Shown one piece after another: positions 35,383-46,720 of a stretch of 64,000 nucleotides of DNA. Location of the stretch: NCBI GenBank assembly GCA_030867875.1, contig JAOWCC010001589.1, forward strand, positions 145,673,745 to 145,737,744. Reading direction: 5' to 3'. The notes beneath the pieces are model-generated. The model was not told the origin of the DNA, made no database searches, and was given only the letters and a program-made list of their open reading frames with translations. The DNA comes from Actinernus sp. WN-2022 (taxonomy: Eukaryota > Cnidaria > Anthozoa > Actiniaria > Actinernidae). Position 1 is the first letter of the stretch. The number at the start of each line of letters is the position of its first letter. Position numbers and translations under genes: made by a program.

Positions 35383-35602
35383 TAAATGTGTGTAGACAGT
35401 AGCCAGACATGGACGAAACCCGTGGTTGGCGAAAATCAAATTATGCTCAGAAACAATTTTATTATTATTATTTTTTATTTGGGCAGGGATCCACTGTTAA
35501 CTATCGATAAGGCAATCAAGTACACGCAATCCGCATGAAAATCCAACAAATACTTAATGTTTTACATCATTCTTAGTGTTTTGGCAAAAACCAGACAGTT
35601 GC
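35383..35602. repeat. Direct repeat, right copy
   Basis: Partner of 33765-33976, about 1.6 kb away, diverged by scattered substitutions and an added T/A-rich run. Confidence 0.9.
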
Positions 35603-36179
35603 CATTTTGATTCGGCAATTGAGGAAAAACGCTTATAAATTAACAGCCGAAGCTTAAAGCACATGGCTTACCTTTCGAAGTGTAGAAATTAAAGAGGTCG
35701 AGAACTTGGTGTTTCCTATATTTATACGAAATGGCATAATTAACAGATCTTTTTTTTTTATAGTGCATCATCAAGTACGCCATCCAATGTACTTGTGTAG
35801 GTAATACCAGCTCTATAGCTATTTTCCTGAATATCTTATATATTTTTAAACTTTGACTAATTTGATGTTTTTTGGGTAAAATGGGGTGCACGCCAATTTT
35901 TGTAACTCCCTAAATAATGATCCAAAACCAATGAACTTGATATCATATAAAAGCTGGATAAACAGGCTACCTTAACTCACCAACTATCCTATGAAAACGT
36001 ATTGAGATATAAAATTCTGTAAAAGTGTAAAACGAAAATTCAAAAGTCTGTAACTTTCTTAATTTAAGTCCTAGAGAGCTGGGAATGGTACCATTGGAAT
36101 CAGTATATGAAGGTAAAGACGACGAAACATGGACATATTTAACGACCCCGAGAACCAACTTCCGCTATCGTTTCCAAAT
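35603..36179. other. Partial dispersed repeat, otherwise no gene
   Basis: 35868-36000 is a partial copy of the GGATAGAC family (GGGGTGCACGCCAATTTTTG, AAGCTGGATAAACAGGC). Short minus-strand open frames here are not supported. Confidence 0.5.
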
Positions 36180-37260
36180 ATCTCATATGATGGCTGGATA
36201 GACCTAAGGGAGAGGAGCACGAATTTGGTAGTGTTACGTAATATAAACAAATCGTTGCCTAGCAACAGTGGCTCACATTTGAGCACTGTTTGGACATAGA
36301 ACAGAGAGCTACGTTATCCCTTAATACGATGGTGTAATTTATTTTGCAATCGGATGAAAATTCACAGAATCATGATTCGTTGAATGGACACGATTGACAG
36401 GTATCAAAAGTGGTTCATTTTATTTTAAATGTTGAGGTATGTTATTTGATGCGTGACAAAGATGTAATATGATGGTTGGATAGAGGGAATATGGAACAGT
36501 ACGAATTTGGTAATGTCACGTGACCAAAATAATATGTTGCCTAGCAACAGTGGCTGAACTTTGAACAACTTTGACGCATAGAAGCAACGTTTTAACATGT
36601 CCTAGAGAGCTACATTACTGCTGAATACGCTGGTGCAATCAGTTTTGAAATTGGCCTGAAACTGTTTTCGAGAGTCGATAATTTCCAAAAAAGATTTACC
36701 TATGTTATAAGATACGCATTAAAGATCTAATATAATGGTTAGATAGAAGGAAGATGAAACAGTAAGAATGTGGTAGTCACACGTGATCATAACAAACCGT
36801 TACCAAGCAACACTAGCTCAACTTTGACCAACTTTTACACATAGAATCCCTCAAAATTTCTCTTTTTTTTTTAAAGCAGTTCTAGAGAGTTACATCATCC
36901 GTTAATATGATGGTGCAATTGGTTTTTCAATCGGATAAAAATTATAATATTTTTTTATCCTCGTTTGACATTTTATAATTTTCTTGAGAATTTCGAAGAG
37001 TGGTTTTTTCAAAAAAATACTTTTCTAAGAGACATTGAACTTTATAAAGATATTATTTATAGGCTGGATAGAGCGATAATGGTAGAGTATGAAATTAGCA
37101 GTCTTACATGACTTTAACAAAACGTTGCTTAGCAACAATGGCTCAAATTTGACCAACTTTTACACAAAGAAGCCGTAAAAAAGTTAGAGAGCAACGTTAC
37201 CTGTAAATACGCTGGTGCAATCCGTTTTGAAATTGAGTGAAAATTGAAGGAGTGATAATT
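36180..37260. repeat. Degenerate tandem repeat (about 260-325 bp) with a conserved X-box-like site
   Basis: GGCTGGATAG-type starts at 36191, 36474, 36737 and 37061. Each unit has a GAATTTGGTA-like block, a TCACGTGA-like block, then the palindrome GTTGCCTAGCAAC or a one- to two-base variant (36254, 36536, 36799, 37124), then CAACTTT...ACACATAGA. The rest of the unit is heavily diverged. Confidence 0.8.
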
Positions 37261-37513
37261 TTTTTATTGGACAGAATTGAGCTAGAAAAAACTTCGAAAA
37301 TCATAGAACTGCTGCATAGAACTGTTAATGGCAGTATTTTATTATAGTGTTACCTAAAAATCGTCGGCACCCGCTTGCCTTTCTGAAGTGTATTCATGGC
37401 TCAATTAATCCTAAAGCAACTTATTTTCGTATGACTCAATTCATTAACAACTAAGTTTAAATTAGCTTTTGACCTAAAATAAAAATTGCTTACCTAAAAG
37501 AAAGCTTGCTTAC
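37261..37513. other. No supported gene
   Basis: AT-rich; only a splice-donor-like GCTTACCTAAAAG near the neighbouring exon. Nothing recognised. Confidence 0.4.
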
Positions 37514-37697
37514 TTCAGTGTCATCCTCCTCAGCAGAAATCCCGGCAGAAACGTCTTCTGCGACTACAAGTATCCGTCTCCGCCTCTCCAGCTTCCGTAC
37601 TTATCTAAAAAAATACCTTGATATGATTTTCATGTACTTTTCTACTTGATACAATTCGTCCATGGCACATTCGACATGGACAAGAGATCGACGCCAT
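37514..37697 (-). CDS. Cys/His-rich first exon and possible second exon, divergent from the 37.9-kb gene
   Basis: ATG at 37697 opens 27 codons, MASISCPCRMCHGRIVSSRK then VHENHIK, ending in phase 0 at AAG|GTATTT (37617). C-x-C-x2-C followed by two spaced His looks like a small zinc-binding motif of the kind found at the start of coral repetitive-element proteins. A second exon candidate (about 37604-37514; donor GAA|GTAAGC) has one open phase (LERRRRILVVAEDVSAGIS, then AEEDDTE) that does not join the first in frame, so a change or another splice is needed. Confidence 0.4.
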
Positions 37698-37876
37698 GAT
37701 TTCACCGTACCATGTTGACCAGGTCGTTATCATGTGATACCATGTGGGGAGAATAGTGAGCACTGATTGGATAATTAGTCCAGAGGTGGGAAACTTGCTT
37801 TGCCGGCTCGCTTGAAATCGACGAAGAAAGAGGGAAAGAGGTTTGGAATTGGGCTGAACTCTGAACGAACCTTACC
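37698..37876. promoter_or_regulatory. Putative bidirectional promoter
   Basis: The two divergent ATGs are 179 bp apart. The gap holds GATTGGATAA (an inverted CCAAT-like element) and no TATA box. Inference from layout only. Confidence 0.3.
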
Positions 37877-38456
37877 ATGGACCTTAAAACAGTGATGATG
37901 ACAAGTCTTCAGGACTTCCTCCAAACTTACCAGCTTAACGTAAGTGAGGATAAATTTTGATCCTTGGATCCTATATATAGCATTATACTTTGGGAAGTTT
38001 TATCTCGATTGATAACTCAATTTAACTTACAGATTATGGAATAAATGAATTACGGACTCTCAGTGATTTCTCTTCATTGCGAACTTGAAGCTCGTGAAGT
38101 TTCTTTAAATTAAAATACGTGAGATTGCTATCCACCAAAATCTGCCGAATATCGTCTCTCAGCAGCCAGCAGCAGTAACAAAGACAATGCCGCCGCTGCC
38201 AAGCTGGATTCCACCTTCTACCTCTCCACCTTCATGTGCTCCTTCGATAACAGTAAGAAACGAAATGAATGCAGTTTATTTCCATTTTTTCTGATTTGGG
38301 ACACAAATATCACGCAAATTACAGAAAGCGTGTCTCACAGTGATGCTCAACGGTGTTAAAAACATTTTTGAATGGCAAGTTGCCATCTTTCGGAAAAATG
38401 CGCGAAAACGAAGCCTGTGCTTGGACGAAAACCTCTCCAATACACTTTATCCCTAG
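37877..38456 (+). CDS. Three-exon ORF, 94 residues, unrecognised
   Basis: Exons 37877-37939, 38163-38252 and 38325-38456, all in phase 0. Exon 1 (MDLKTVMMTSLQDF, ending YQLN) is followed by AAC|GTAAGT; exon 2 begins after TCTCTCAG and is Pro/Ser-rich (MPPLPSWIPPSTSPPSCAPS); its donor is ACA|GTAAGA; exon 3 starts after AATTACAG, encodes KACLTVMLNGVKNIFEW and a basic stretch FRKNARKRS, and stops at 38454-38456. The total, 285 nt, closes in frame. The introns are 223 and 72 bp, compact. Splice signals and frame agree across three exons, which supports a real transcript, but no family is recognised. Confidence 0.5.
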
Positions 38457-38959
38457 TACATAATGTAAGAAAGGGAGGAAAATCTAGTTTTGCTGAAATT
38501 AGAATTACGGAAACTGGCTTTGTTTTCCATCGCATCGTATAGGCGGATGTTTCACCAGCATACGCAATAGTTTCTGGGATTGCCAGGGGGCAAACATTGC
38601 AAAATCCTTACTTTGCGTGTCAAAAGTATATGCCTTTTTTTGTATTTTATTACTCATAGAACAATTACACGATTTGAAACTATACATTTTTTTCCAGTTT
38701 ACGACTTTTTTTTACAATTTAACAGACAAAAATAAATATAAACAGCAGAAAACAAAATACGAGTAGGAATCCATATAATAAATTATTATAATTTTTTCAC
38801 ATATATTATTTGTTTAAGGTGGCAGCCACGGTTCCTTTTTTGAGGCAGTAAGAGGTCACCAGTTATTGAAGTGAATTTCAAGAGTATTCCTTTTTCTCGC
38901 AATGAAGCGTTCAGTTTCATAATTCATTTTAGTTTTAAGTAAAAAAAACTTAATCGACA
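38457..38959. other. No supported gene
   Basis: AT-rich sequence between the three-exon ORF and the LINE. Nothing recognised. Confidence 0.4.
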
Positions 38960-41270
38960 ATGGTGATTTTTTCAGTTTGCTACTGTAAATGTATTGCGAT
39001 TGGAATTAAGTGATTAACTAAGATATACTTTTCTTTTAAATCAATAATTCCAAAAAGAATATCCTTGACATCAAAAGATGTTTTTGTTATGTGATGATTC
39101 TCTAGCCAACTATACAATCTGTTCCAACAAATTCTAACTGTTTCACAATAAACAAGAGATGTGCTATGCTGTTTATCTGTTTTCCCAATTTTAAACAGAA
39201 GCTCGTTCCAATAAAGTATTTGATTTAAAATATTGTATTGAAACTCACGTAATTTAGTATCCAGGGTAGATTTGAACGGCAGTGAATAAATAGCTTTCCA
39301 ATCCAACGTAAATTTTTTAGTGTTATAGGTTCGTTCGTATTTGCCCATGGCTTTTGGCTCAGTCGCTTTCATTAAAGTTATTTTGTTATAAATATTTCTT
39401 GATTTACATTTACTTATGGCAAAAACTTCATCGGCCATTCACAAATAAAAAAAGTTTGGATTGAAAACCTCTTCCAACATATAGGGTTGGAAACCTTTTA
39501 TGAGTTTTCGCCATTCTTGTGGTATTGCATTTGAAACACTCATAAGTAAACACATGTCGATAGGTGACAGGTTAGATACAAAAGGTAGTCTGGTTACTTT
39601 AATGATCCATTCACAGTCATAAAAATCTCTAACTTTATACAGCCCACAGTCAACCAAACTTTGCTTTAAACCGACTTTTTATCAATGCATACAAATTTAT
39701 TATTCCAGATTTCCTATTTCCTCCAATGTGGAAGGTTCGTCTTTGTTCAAAGAAGACCATGGTTGTATACATTCCATATAGAATCTTGGCAAGGAGAGGG
39801 GTAGCTTAGAATAATGAAAGGTACAGTGAAATGAGAATTTTCCACTGACTTTATTTAAGTAGAAATCGAGTACGTGTTTCCACCACGAAGGATATTCGTC
39901 TAAGTATCTCTTAATGCAGAGTATTCTCTGTGTTTCAACCATAGACTCACTATTGGGAATATTTAAACCTCAATTTTCAATTTTATTTATCACTGCACGT
40001 CTTTTAACGTTATCCTTACCTTTCCTTATAAATGGACAAAAAGTTTCTTTCTTTCTTTAAAAACATCATTACCACAAGAAATAAGTGCAACACGATATAG
40101 GATGTTTGGGATAGGAAACGACTTTATAATTTGTATTTTCCCTATTACTGTGAGACCTCCAATTCCTCCAATTCCATTTAAGGTTATCTTAATCGACCTT
40201 AATGTACATTCAAAATTTAATTTCTGGAATAGTACATGGTCATAAGTGAAAAAAATGCCTAAAATTTTCGCTGCATTTTATATTTATTTGACGGATATCT
40301 TCTTTGACGTGCCTCATTTGATTCCACCATCGAACCTAGAAATAAGGTTTGTCTTATCATGATTCACTTTGAGTCCCGAAAAACAGCCAAACTCCTTTAT
40401 TATTTTCATCAACGTATGATATGAGGATTTATTTAAAAAGACAGTCATGTTGTCAGCAAAAATAATTAGTTTAATGTCTTGATTATCAATATTTATGCCT
40501 CGTATTTCATTGTTTGTCCTTATGTATATAGCGAGTACTTCTAATATTATTATAAATAAATATTGAGAAGGGGTCTCCCTGACGTACGCCTTGTTGTAAT
40601 TCAAAATATGGTGAAGCGTAACCATTGTTGGTTATGGAGCTAGATATGTTTCGATAAAATGTTGAGATCCATTTTATGAGAGAGCTTCCAAAGTTAAACA
40701 TTTTAGGGTTTTTATCTAAAATCCCAATTCACTTAATCAAAAGCCTTTTCGAAATCTATTGTTATTAACAAGCCAGAGCAGTCTTTCAATTTAGTAAATT
40801 CAATAGTATCATCGATTGCACGAACTGCATCGAATATTGTTCTTTCATTAACAAAGGCATTTTGGTTATGGTAAATCAACTCGGGTAACACTTTTTCTAG
40901 CCTTTTTGCAATTGCTTTTGATGCAATCTTAACATCTACATTAATAAGAGATATTGGCCTCCAGTTCTTAATCAATCGTCTGTCTTTTCCGGTTTTTGTA
41001 ACAATATTATAATAGCTTGCTTTTGCGAAGTAGAAAGCTTACCGTGTTTATAGTAGTAATAATTTCGCACAAATTTCGTTTCAGTTGTGAAAGTTTAAGA
41101 ATTTTAGGGTTAGTTAAGAAAGAGCAGGATATTTTGTTGATACACACGACTAAATTATCACCGTAAAGATCAGAATAAAAAGATTGTATCTCGCTCATAA
41201 TAGTCTTTGGGTATGTTGTTTCTTTGCCATCTGTCCTCAATAATCTTCTTATTGAACTTTTCTTCATTTT
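38960..41270 (-). mobile_element. Dead L1/Tx1-type LINE, 5'-truncated
   Basis: Minus-strand RT motifs in order: NWRPISLINVDVKIASKAIA and ITIDFEKAFD (40975-40733), FYRNISSSITNNG with ELQQGVRQGDP (40701-40507), IIFADNMTVFLNKSS with GLKVNHDKTNLI (40625-40314), then the post-RT region (39942-38980; SWWKHVLDFYL, KLREFQYNILNQILYWNELL). The catalytic box reads FADN where FADD is expected, and the frame is broken at several points, so it is inactive. The 5' end stops at about 41270, abutting the Mutator-like pseudogene; endonuclease and ORF1 are absent. Confidence 0.88.
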
Positions 41271-41312
41271 AGAGTTTTCAAGGTTTCAAAAGTATTTGTT
41301 TCTTCTAAGTTC

Positions 41313-43472
41313 TCAGCTGTTGGTAATTTTGCACATAAGTCTTGCATACTCGGCAGGATCTTTACATTGCTGCAGAACACAGAAGTGATTGATACGGGCC
41401 CCTTTGATAAATGCATCAGAAAGACAGCCACAGCCGGCTTTGTGCCTGGCACACTTGCATCGTACATTTTCAACAAGGGGAAACTTTTGCTTGTACTTCC
41501 TCTTGATGTCTGCAGAAAATTCCTTTTTCTTGGAAGCTTCCTTCAGGCAGTTGGTATGGGCCCTGCCAACATGGCCTCTACACTTGTATACTTTACCATC
41601 GGGATGAGGAGTGTTGAACGATTTTGAGGCACTCGAATCTCCATCTTGCCACAGGGTCTTCACAGAGCATCCTTCCTCCTTTGCTTGCTTATAACACTCA
41701 TCGCTGAGAACACCCTTCATTGACTTTGCTGTTCCTTCATACAATTCTTCATCTATGATATCATGTTGACCACGCATGGACTTGTGGCCATACCAAAGAA
41801 GGACCCCTGTTACATAGTTCTTGATAATGAACGAGCCATTTTTACTGAAGTGACCTAGTGTGCCAGACACCATCAGAGGTCACTACAGCATTCTTCCAAC
41901 TTCCTAGTTGTTCAGGGTCCATGGACTTCATTTGGGCCTTTTCTTCCACGCACATCTCGTTTAGCATACATGTGATGTGAGGATATACCAGTTTGATTAT
42001 GTCATAATGCCTGTTTTTGGATACACAGCTGATCCCAAGAAACTGCCTCAGCAAACTTAGCGAATCCATGACCAGAGATAAAGAAGGCAACGCCAAGTGC
42101 TAAACCAACAACAGTTCTTTTGGATCCTTCAACAATCGCTGACCCTTGAAAATTAATTGATCGAAGTTGGCAACTACTGCAGACGAAGGTAGCATTGAGG
42201 GTTCCACCAAGACCTGTCGCTTCGACTTTAGTCAGCACTAGAAGACCTAAAAAGAAATGAACTCTAATAAGTATTTCTGGATCAATGAAGTTTATAGCTA
42301 TAGCTCTAATTCAAAATGTTCTGATGAGATCTTCTTATCTCCTGTTATGGCTCTATCAATTCCAAACCTGACCACCCCACCCCCCCTCTCCCCGGCATAT
42401 ATGGGGCATTTTTTTTTTTTGGGGGGGGGGGGGGGGATTGGTGAAACAGAGTCCAAATAAATATAGCAAATTATATGAGAGATTCCAAAGCCCCAAGGTA
42501 GGGCATTTGCAACACTGATTCAAAAATGTCAAATGCCCCACAAATGCCTGGGGGATGGGCAGGTTTGGAACTGATGTTGCTTCTAAGAAAAATTCTGAAG
42601 TTGTGCTTATTCTCTCCACAGACTCGACTAAGCTGAGTTTTTATTGACAATTGAACATCAGCAAATCCGAGTATATTTTATGTTGAACGCGAGTGTACTT
42701 GCAAGCTGTAGTGTGGAACACATGGATTTCAAATGCCTTATTTTGTGTGATCATTCGAGCTGAAAACTACAAGCCTGGGATCATGTCATGTTTACGACTC
42801 CAATCGAAAATTTCCTATTGAGAATCACTCTAAAATCAAAGATTTTATAATGACAAAACTCCACATGATCTTGCCATCCAGCCCATCCCGTGTCAATGTT
42901 TGGGGATTTTCGAGTGGAGTCGTAACCTTGACATGATCCACCACCCCAAAAAATAAAAGCACTCCGAACTATAAACTCTTACCATTGCAGTCGATTGTAG
43001 AACATCTAGATGTTTCGTTAACTTGTTCGACCAGATCCATCAGTTGCGTTGACTCGCAAATGAAAAGCCTTCTTTCCATCTGTTTCTCGACTTCGAATTC
43101 ACTGGCTTCAGTGGTTCCCTCCGTGCCTTCACCTTCGGTGGTTCCAAGTGTCATGCCATTGGATTCCTCATCTGATTCATCTGTCTTTTCCTCTTCTTCT
43201 GAACTAGCAGGCCTGTCTAAGATGCACTCTTTCCTGTTTCTTGAGAGGAGACTTTTCTTCACACATTTTTGTGACATGTACACTGTCTTCCCCGGACTTT
43301 TGAATTTCAATTTCCACGTTTGTATTCTAATTCTCTCCATTTGGCCGGCAGCGTGAACTTCTTTCTGCTTCCAACACCTTTCCCCCTGGTCTCTGCACTC
43401 TTTTTCCCTCTTTCCGTCGCAAGGTTTTTGCGTTGTATTTGAAATTTTTCTCTTCTTCTTTACCGCCGCCAT
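41313..43472 (-). pseudogene. Mutator-like transposase-derived gene, frameshifted
   Basis: Exon 1 (43472-42983) starts MAAVKKKRKISNTTQKPCDG, is basic then acidic (SSEEEEKTDESDEESNG) and ends in phase 1 at AATG|GTAAGAG. Exon 2 begins after TTCTTTTTAG at about 42250 and continues in frame (LLVLTKVEATGLGGTLNATF, CSSCQLRS), then FFISGHGFAKFAEA. A one-base shift near the A run at about 42015 and another after DGVWHTR separate the rest: GHFSKNGSFIIKNYVTGVLL, WYGHKSMRG, WQDGDSSASKSF, KCRGHVGRAHTNCL, CKCARHKAGCGCLS. This order matches the Mutator-like transposase domain common in anthozoan and sponge genomes. Two shifts make it a pseudogene. A LINE abuts its 3' end. Confidence 0.75.
42413..42437. repeat. 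Homopolymer T/G run
   Basis: A run of about 10 T followed by about 16 G. Lies in the intron of the Mutator-like pseudogene and is prone to sequencing error. Confidence 0.9.
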
Positions 43473-43639
43473 CTTACTCTGAATTGAATGACGCTGCGCA
43501 TGTGCGTGTAATTGAAGTTTGACCGGAAGTTGTTTTGCATAGCAACGGATCAACAAACATGACCTGACCGGGGTAGGGAATGTAGAAATACGTATTTTCG
43601 TGTCTACGATCGTTTTGTTCAGCGGCAAAGCAAAGCAAG
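43473..43639. promoter_or_regulatory. Bidirectional promoter between divergent AAGATGGCGG starts
   Basis: Both flanking ATGs sit in AAGATGGCGG (minus strand at 43472, plus strand at 43640), the YY1-type initiator context. Between them TGCGCATGTGCG (about 43496-43507) is close to the NRF-1 consensus. No TATA box. Together this resembles a TATA-less housekeeping promoter. Confidence 0.45.
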
Positions 43640-43747
43640 ATGGCGGAATCGAACTGGAAGGATGTTGTACCTCAAAGTATGGCGAATTACGGCAATTTCA
43701 CCCGGAGTTTTCACCTGATTCCACTCGTTACAGCCTTACGCTTCCAG
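43640..43747 (+). CDS. First coding exon of an unrecognised gene
   Basis: ATG in AAGATGGCGG at 43640 opens 36 codons (MAESNWKDVVPQSMANYGNF, then TRSFHLIPLVTALRFQ) and ends in phase 0 at CAG|GTTAGT. The start context, open frame and donor all fit a genuine first exon. No continuation exon was identified in the following kilobases; 53622-53675 is a very weak candidate terminal exon far downstream. Confidence 0.5.
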
Positions 43748-45575
43748 GTTAGTTTGGAAAATGTTAAAATTCACGTAAACTAAAACGATTTAGGCAACAT
43801 TATTTGTCAAAAAGTAAGAGGAGATAACATGGAACTGGCACAGTCTTAGGTCCAGCTCTGGAACAAGTTGTTCTCGTATTAGCAATTTATAAAGTTGATA
43901 AACCTGAAGAAAAATTCATAGCTATTTTTGTCTAAGAAATTTAAAGAGATTACCTGGTCCTAAAACTACAATAGTGTGGCCTGGCGGTATGAATCATATT
44001 AAGAAGAGTTTTCCGTAATATCTTTAATAACTTTGCAGAAGAAAAAAAAAACTGTATTTTTTGCTGAATAAACAAAATTAATTTAATTAACAACTTTCGA
44101 ACCCACCCCCCTGAAATGTGCCAAAAAAAGAAGTCTTATTATACCAAGTCAGCCTGTGGAATATAAACCAGACACAAACAAAGTCTATTTTTGAAATAAA
44201 TTTTCAAATTGTATTGTTTTTTGCCGGTGCAGATACCTTAACAGCTATGTAGTTTAATTATTTCCTCAATCATGTGCCCTCTGGAGTGCATTCATAATTT
44301 TTATGGCTATACCTTAATTATTTTTACCATAACAATTTATATAACCCACAATTCAATCTGTGAATGAAACATATTCAAATTCAGAATTGCCCATGCAGCC
44401 AGTCGTTTCAAACTATACCGGGTGTTCTTATGTTACATTTAATACTTGTGGAAAACAATACTCGATGTAACTCAAACTTGCTTGTAGCTTTTAGTGATAA
44501 TATCTAGATGTATTCACACGCTTTTTCTGAAGCCCTAAATAATTATAATAAAATGTTACAATGTCTACAGTAATACAGGGTTCTCACGGTCATGGAAAAG
44601 TCATGGAATATGAAAATTGACTTTAGGTCATGGCAAAGTCATGGACTTTTGGATTTATGCCCAAATTGATGATTGGAAATAAGAAACGTTTAGTAACGTA
44701 CATGTACATGGCGCGAAATACAGTGTTTGTATGAATTTTTAAGGTCATGGAAGTTTATTTTTAGTAATTGAAAAGTCATGGAAACATGGAATTTTGTCCC
44801 CAAGTTTCTGTGTGAATCCTGTAATATAGCAAACATTTGATCAGTGCATTGTGCTAATTGGCTAATTAAGCACTAATTGGCTAATTAAGTATATCTCATC
44901 TCATTGATAATGTTTTCCTGGTGCTTACTGCTATTCCCTGTTATCACAATTATCACAATGAACTAAAAGGAATGGGAAAAAATCTCAAAAAGATGTTTAA
45001 GTGTACTGTATAGGCTCATTAAATGGACGTTGGAGTTATATTAAGGCTAACTAAGAGTATTGCAATATAGACTATTTTCATTATATTTGTTAGTTCTTAA
45101 AATATCCCATTTTCCAATTAGAGGTGATGTCAAAGTTCCAGGGGATCAAGTTAGGCTCAACGATCTGCCAAATGGCTAGATTATACTTTTTAGGTATTTG
45201 AAAAATGCAAATGCAGTCATGTGTTGATTGCGAAATGCTGCCAAGTGAAAAGAAATTGACCACGACATGAGCCAGTGGAAAAAAGTACAGTGAACCTTGA
45301 TGTGATTATTAAGCCAAATTGGCAGCACAATGTTTTTATGTTTATGATGCAAAGTTTTATGCATTTTAAAATAAAAACTATTTTAATTAATACACAGCTG
45401 CCAAAAACTTAACCCTTCTTTTCACTTAGCTCCAGGTTACAATATGATTATAGGGTTTTTAACCTCATCATATTGTAACCATTAACATTTCAATTTTGAA
45501 GTTATTGGATGTATATTGTGTCATTTAACACAATATTTCGTTTTTATACCTGTTTTCTAATCAGAACTTGCAACT
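43748..45575. other. No supported gene; one dispersed repeat
   Basis: 44576-44825 repeats the word TCATGGAAAAGTCATGGAA and opens AGGGTTCTCACGGTCATGG; the same family occurs inverted near 7070-7152. Otherwise AT-rich, presumably intronic or intergenic. Confidence 0.5.
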
Positions 45576-46152
45576 TTAAAGTGCCTATCACCCTTTTGCA
45601 ATTTTGCTAGCTTACGAACCTCCGAAAAGTTTTGAGTACTTCTGTGAAGAAAGTTTTGGTTTAAAGTGAATACTTTTTGTTCTACGCTTGTTTGAAATCG
45701 TGTAAATGTGACCTTTCCTGACCCATGACCGCGTTTTCCTGACCCATGACCGCGTAAGTAAAAGCCTGGGTCGAAACCTGGGTAGACGTCATCTTGACGT
45801 CATATAATTAATTCGGCTTTGCAATCATTTGAATAAATACTTAAGATGTTGACTAAAATGACTTTTTTTTTATAACAACTCAAACACTGTGTATATTTTC
45901 AATGCATCGATGTTGTTGTGATAAAAAGGCGCCATGGGGAATAATGCATTAATGAGATGACGTCTACCCAGGTTTCGACCCAGGCTTTTACTTACGCGGT
46001 CATGGGTCAGGAAAGGTCACATTTACACGATTTCAAACAAGCGTAGAACATAAAGTATTCACTTTAAACCAAAACTTTCTTCACAGAAGTACTCAAAACT
46101 TTTCGGAGGTTCATAAGCTATCAAAATTGCAAAAGGGTGATAGGCACTTTAA
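45576..46152. mobile_element. TTAA-flanked MITE, copy A
   Basis: Element 45580-46148 with TTAA at both edges (45576-45579 and 46149-46152). The terminal inverted repeats begin AGTGCCTATCACCC and extend about 200 bp (shared blocks AAGTTTTGAGTACTTCTGTG, CGTGTAAATGTGACC, CCATGACCGCGTAAGTAAAA). One arm carries a duplicated TTTCCTGACCCATGACCGCG. The core has GGCGCCATGGGGAATAATGC. TTAA targets are used by piggyBac and Kolobok transposases. Confidence 0.9.
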
Positions 46153-46324
46153 ATGCCACCCCCTGATAATGCAAAGGGTAAATAAATTTGGCAATGTGTT
46201 ACTCAATCATTGCTGCAGGACCATATACTTGGGTTACCCTTTGAAATCAGGGTCGAACAGCAGAGACAAATGGGGAAGGACAAGTCAGAGATTCTGATAT
46301 TGTGGTGGCCTTATGTAAGATATC

Positions 46325-46396
46325 AAGTGCCCCTAGCCCCTTTTGCAGTTTTTGTACATATGAATGTTTTGAGTACTTCTGCAAAGAACTTTTTGG
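46325..46396 (+). mobile_element. Partial relic of the TTAA MITE
   Basis: AGTGCCCCTAGCCCCTTTTG, then CATATGAATGTTTTGAGTAC, matches the left end of copies A and B. Only about 70 bp survive, immediately before the LINE RT fragment. Confidence 0.7.
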
Positions 46397-46720
46397 TATG
46401 TATGCCGATGATACAAGCATAACACCAAGCGGCACTGGTGTTATTATAATTGAAACTAAAATTACTGATCTTAATGAGTTAAAGAACTGGCTTCAAGCAA
46501 ATCGCCTTAGTCTTAATGTAGTCAAAAGTGAGTATATGGTCATAGGCTCCCAACAAAGACTAAGCCAGTTACCATCGGATCCTAAATTATATATTGGAAA
46601 TACTAGGTTAAAACGAGTAAAAAACAATGTCGCTTGGTTTAACATTAGATGAAAATTTGAGTTGGAAGGATCATCTTACTCTCAGCTCAACATGTTTGGA
46701 TTTGCTGCTCGTTATTAGTC
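46397..46720 (+). pseudogene. LINE reverse-transcriptase fragment
   Basis: Plus-strand YADDTSITPSGTG followed by LNELKNWLQANRLSLN and KSEYMVIGS, then in the next frame SLGLTLDENLSWKDHL. This is the YADD box and thumb region of a Jockey/CR1-like RT. A frameshift separates the two parts. The rest of the element is missing upstream and scrambled downstream. Confidence 0.8.

Noticed and set aside
33765..35602. LTR retrotransposon with the two direct repeats as LTRs
   Set aside because: The repeats are too diverged and too short, the interior lacks gag, protease, RT or integrase, and no primer-binding site was seen.
42413..42437. Poly-G tract as a G-quadruplex regulator
   Set aside because: It is a simple T/G homopolymer in an intron of a pseudogene, likely unstable and error-prone.
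46397..46720. Reverse transcriptase as part of a retron or DGR-like system
   Set aside because: YADD context and thumb sequence are those of a Jockey/CR1-like LINE, and no accessory genes or template repeats are present.
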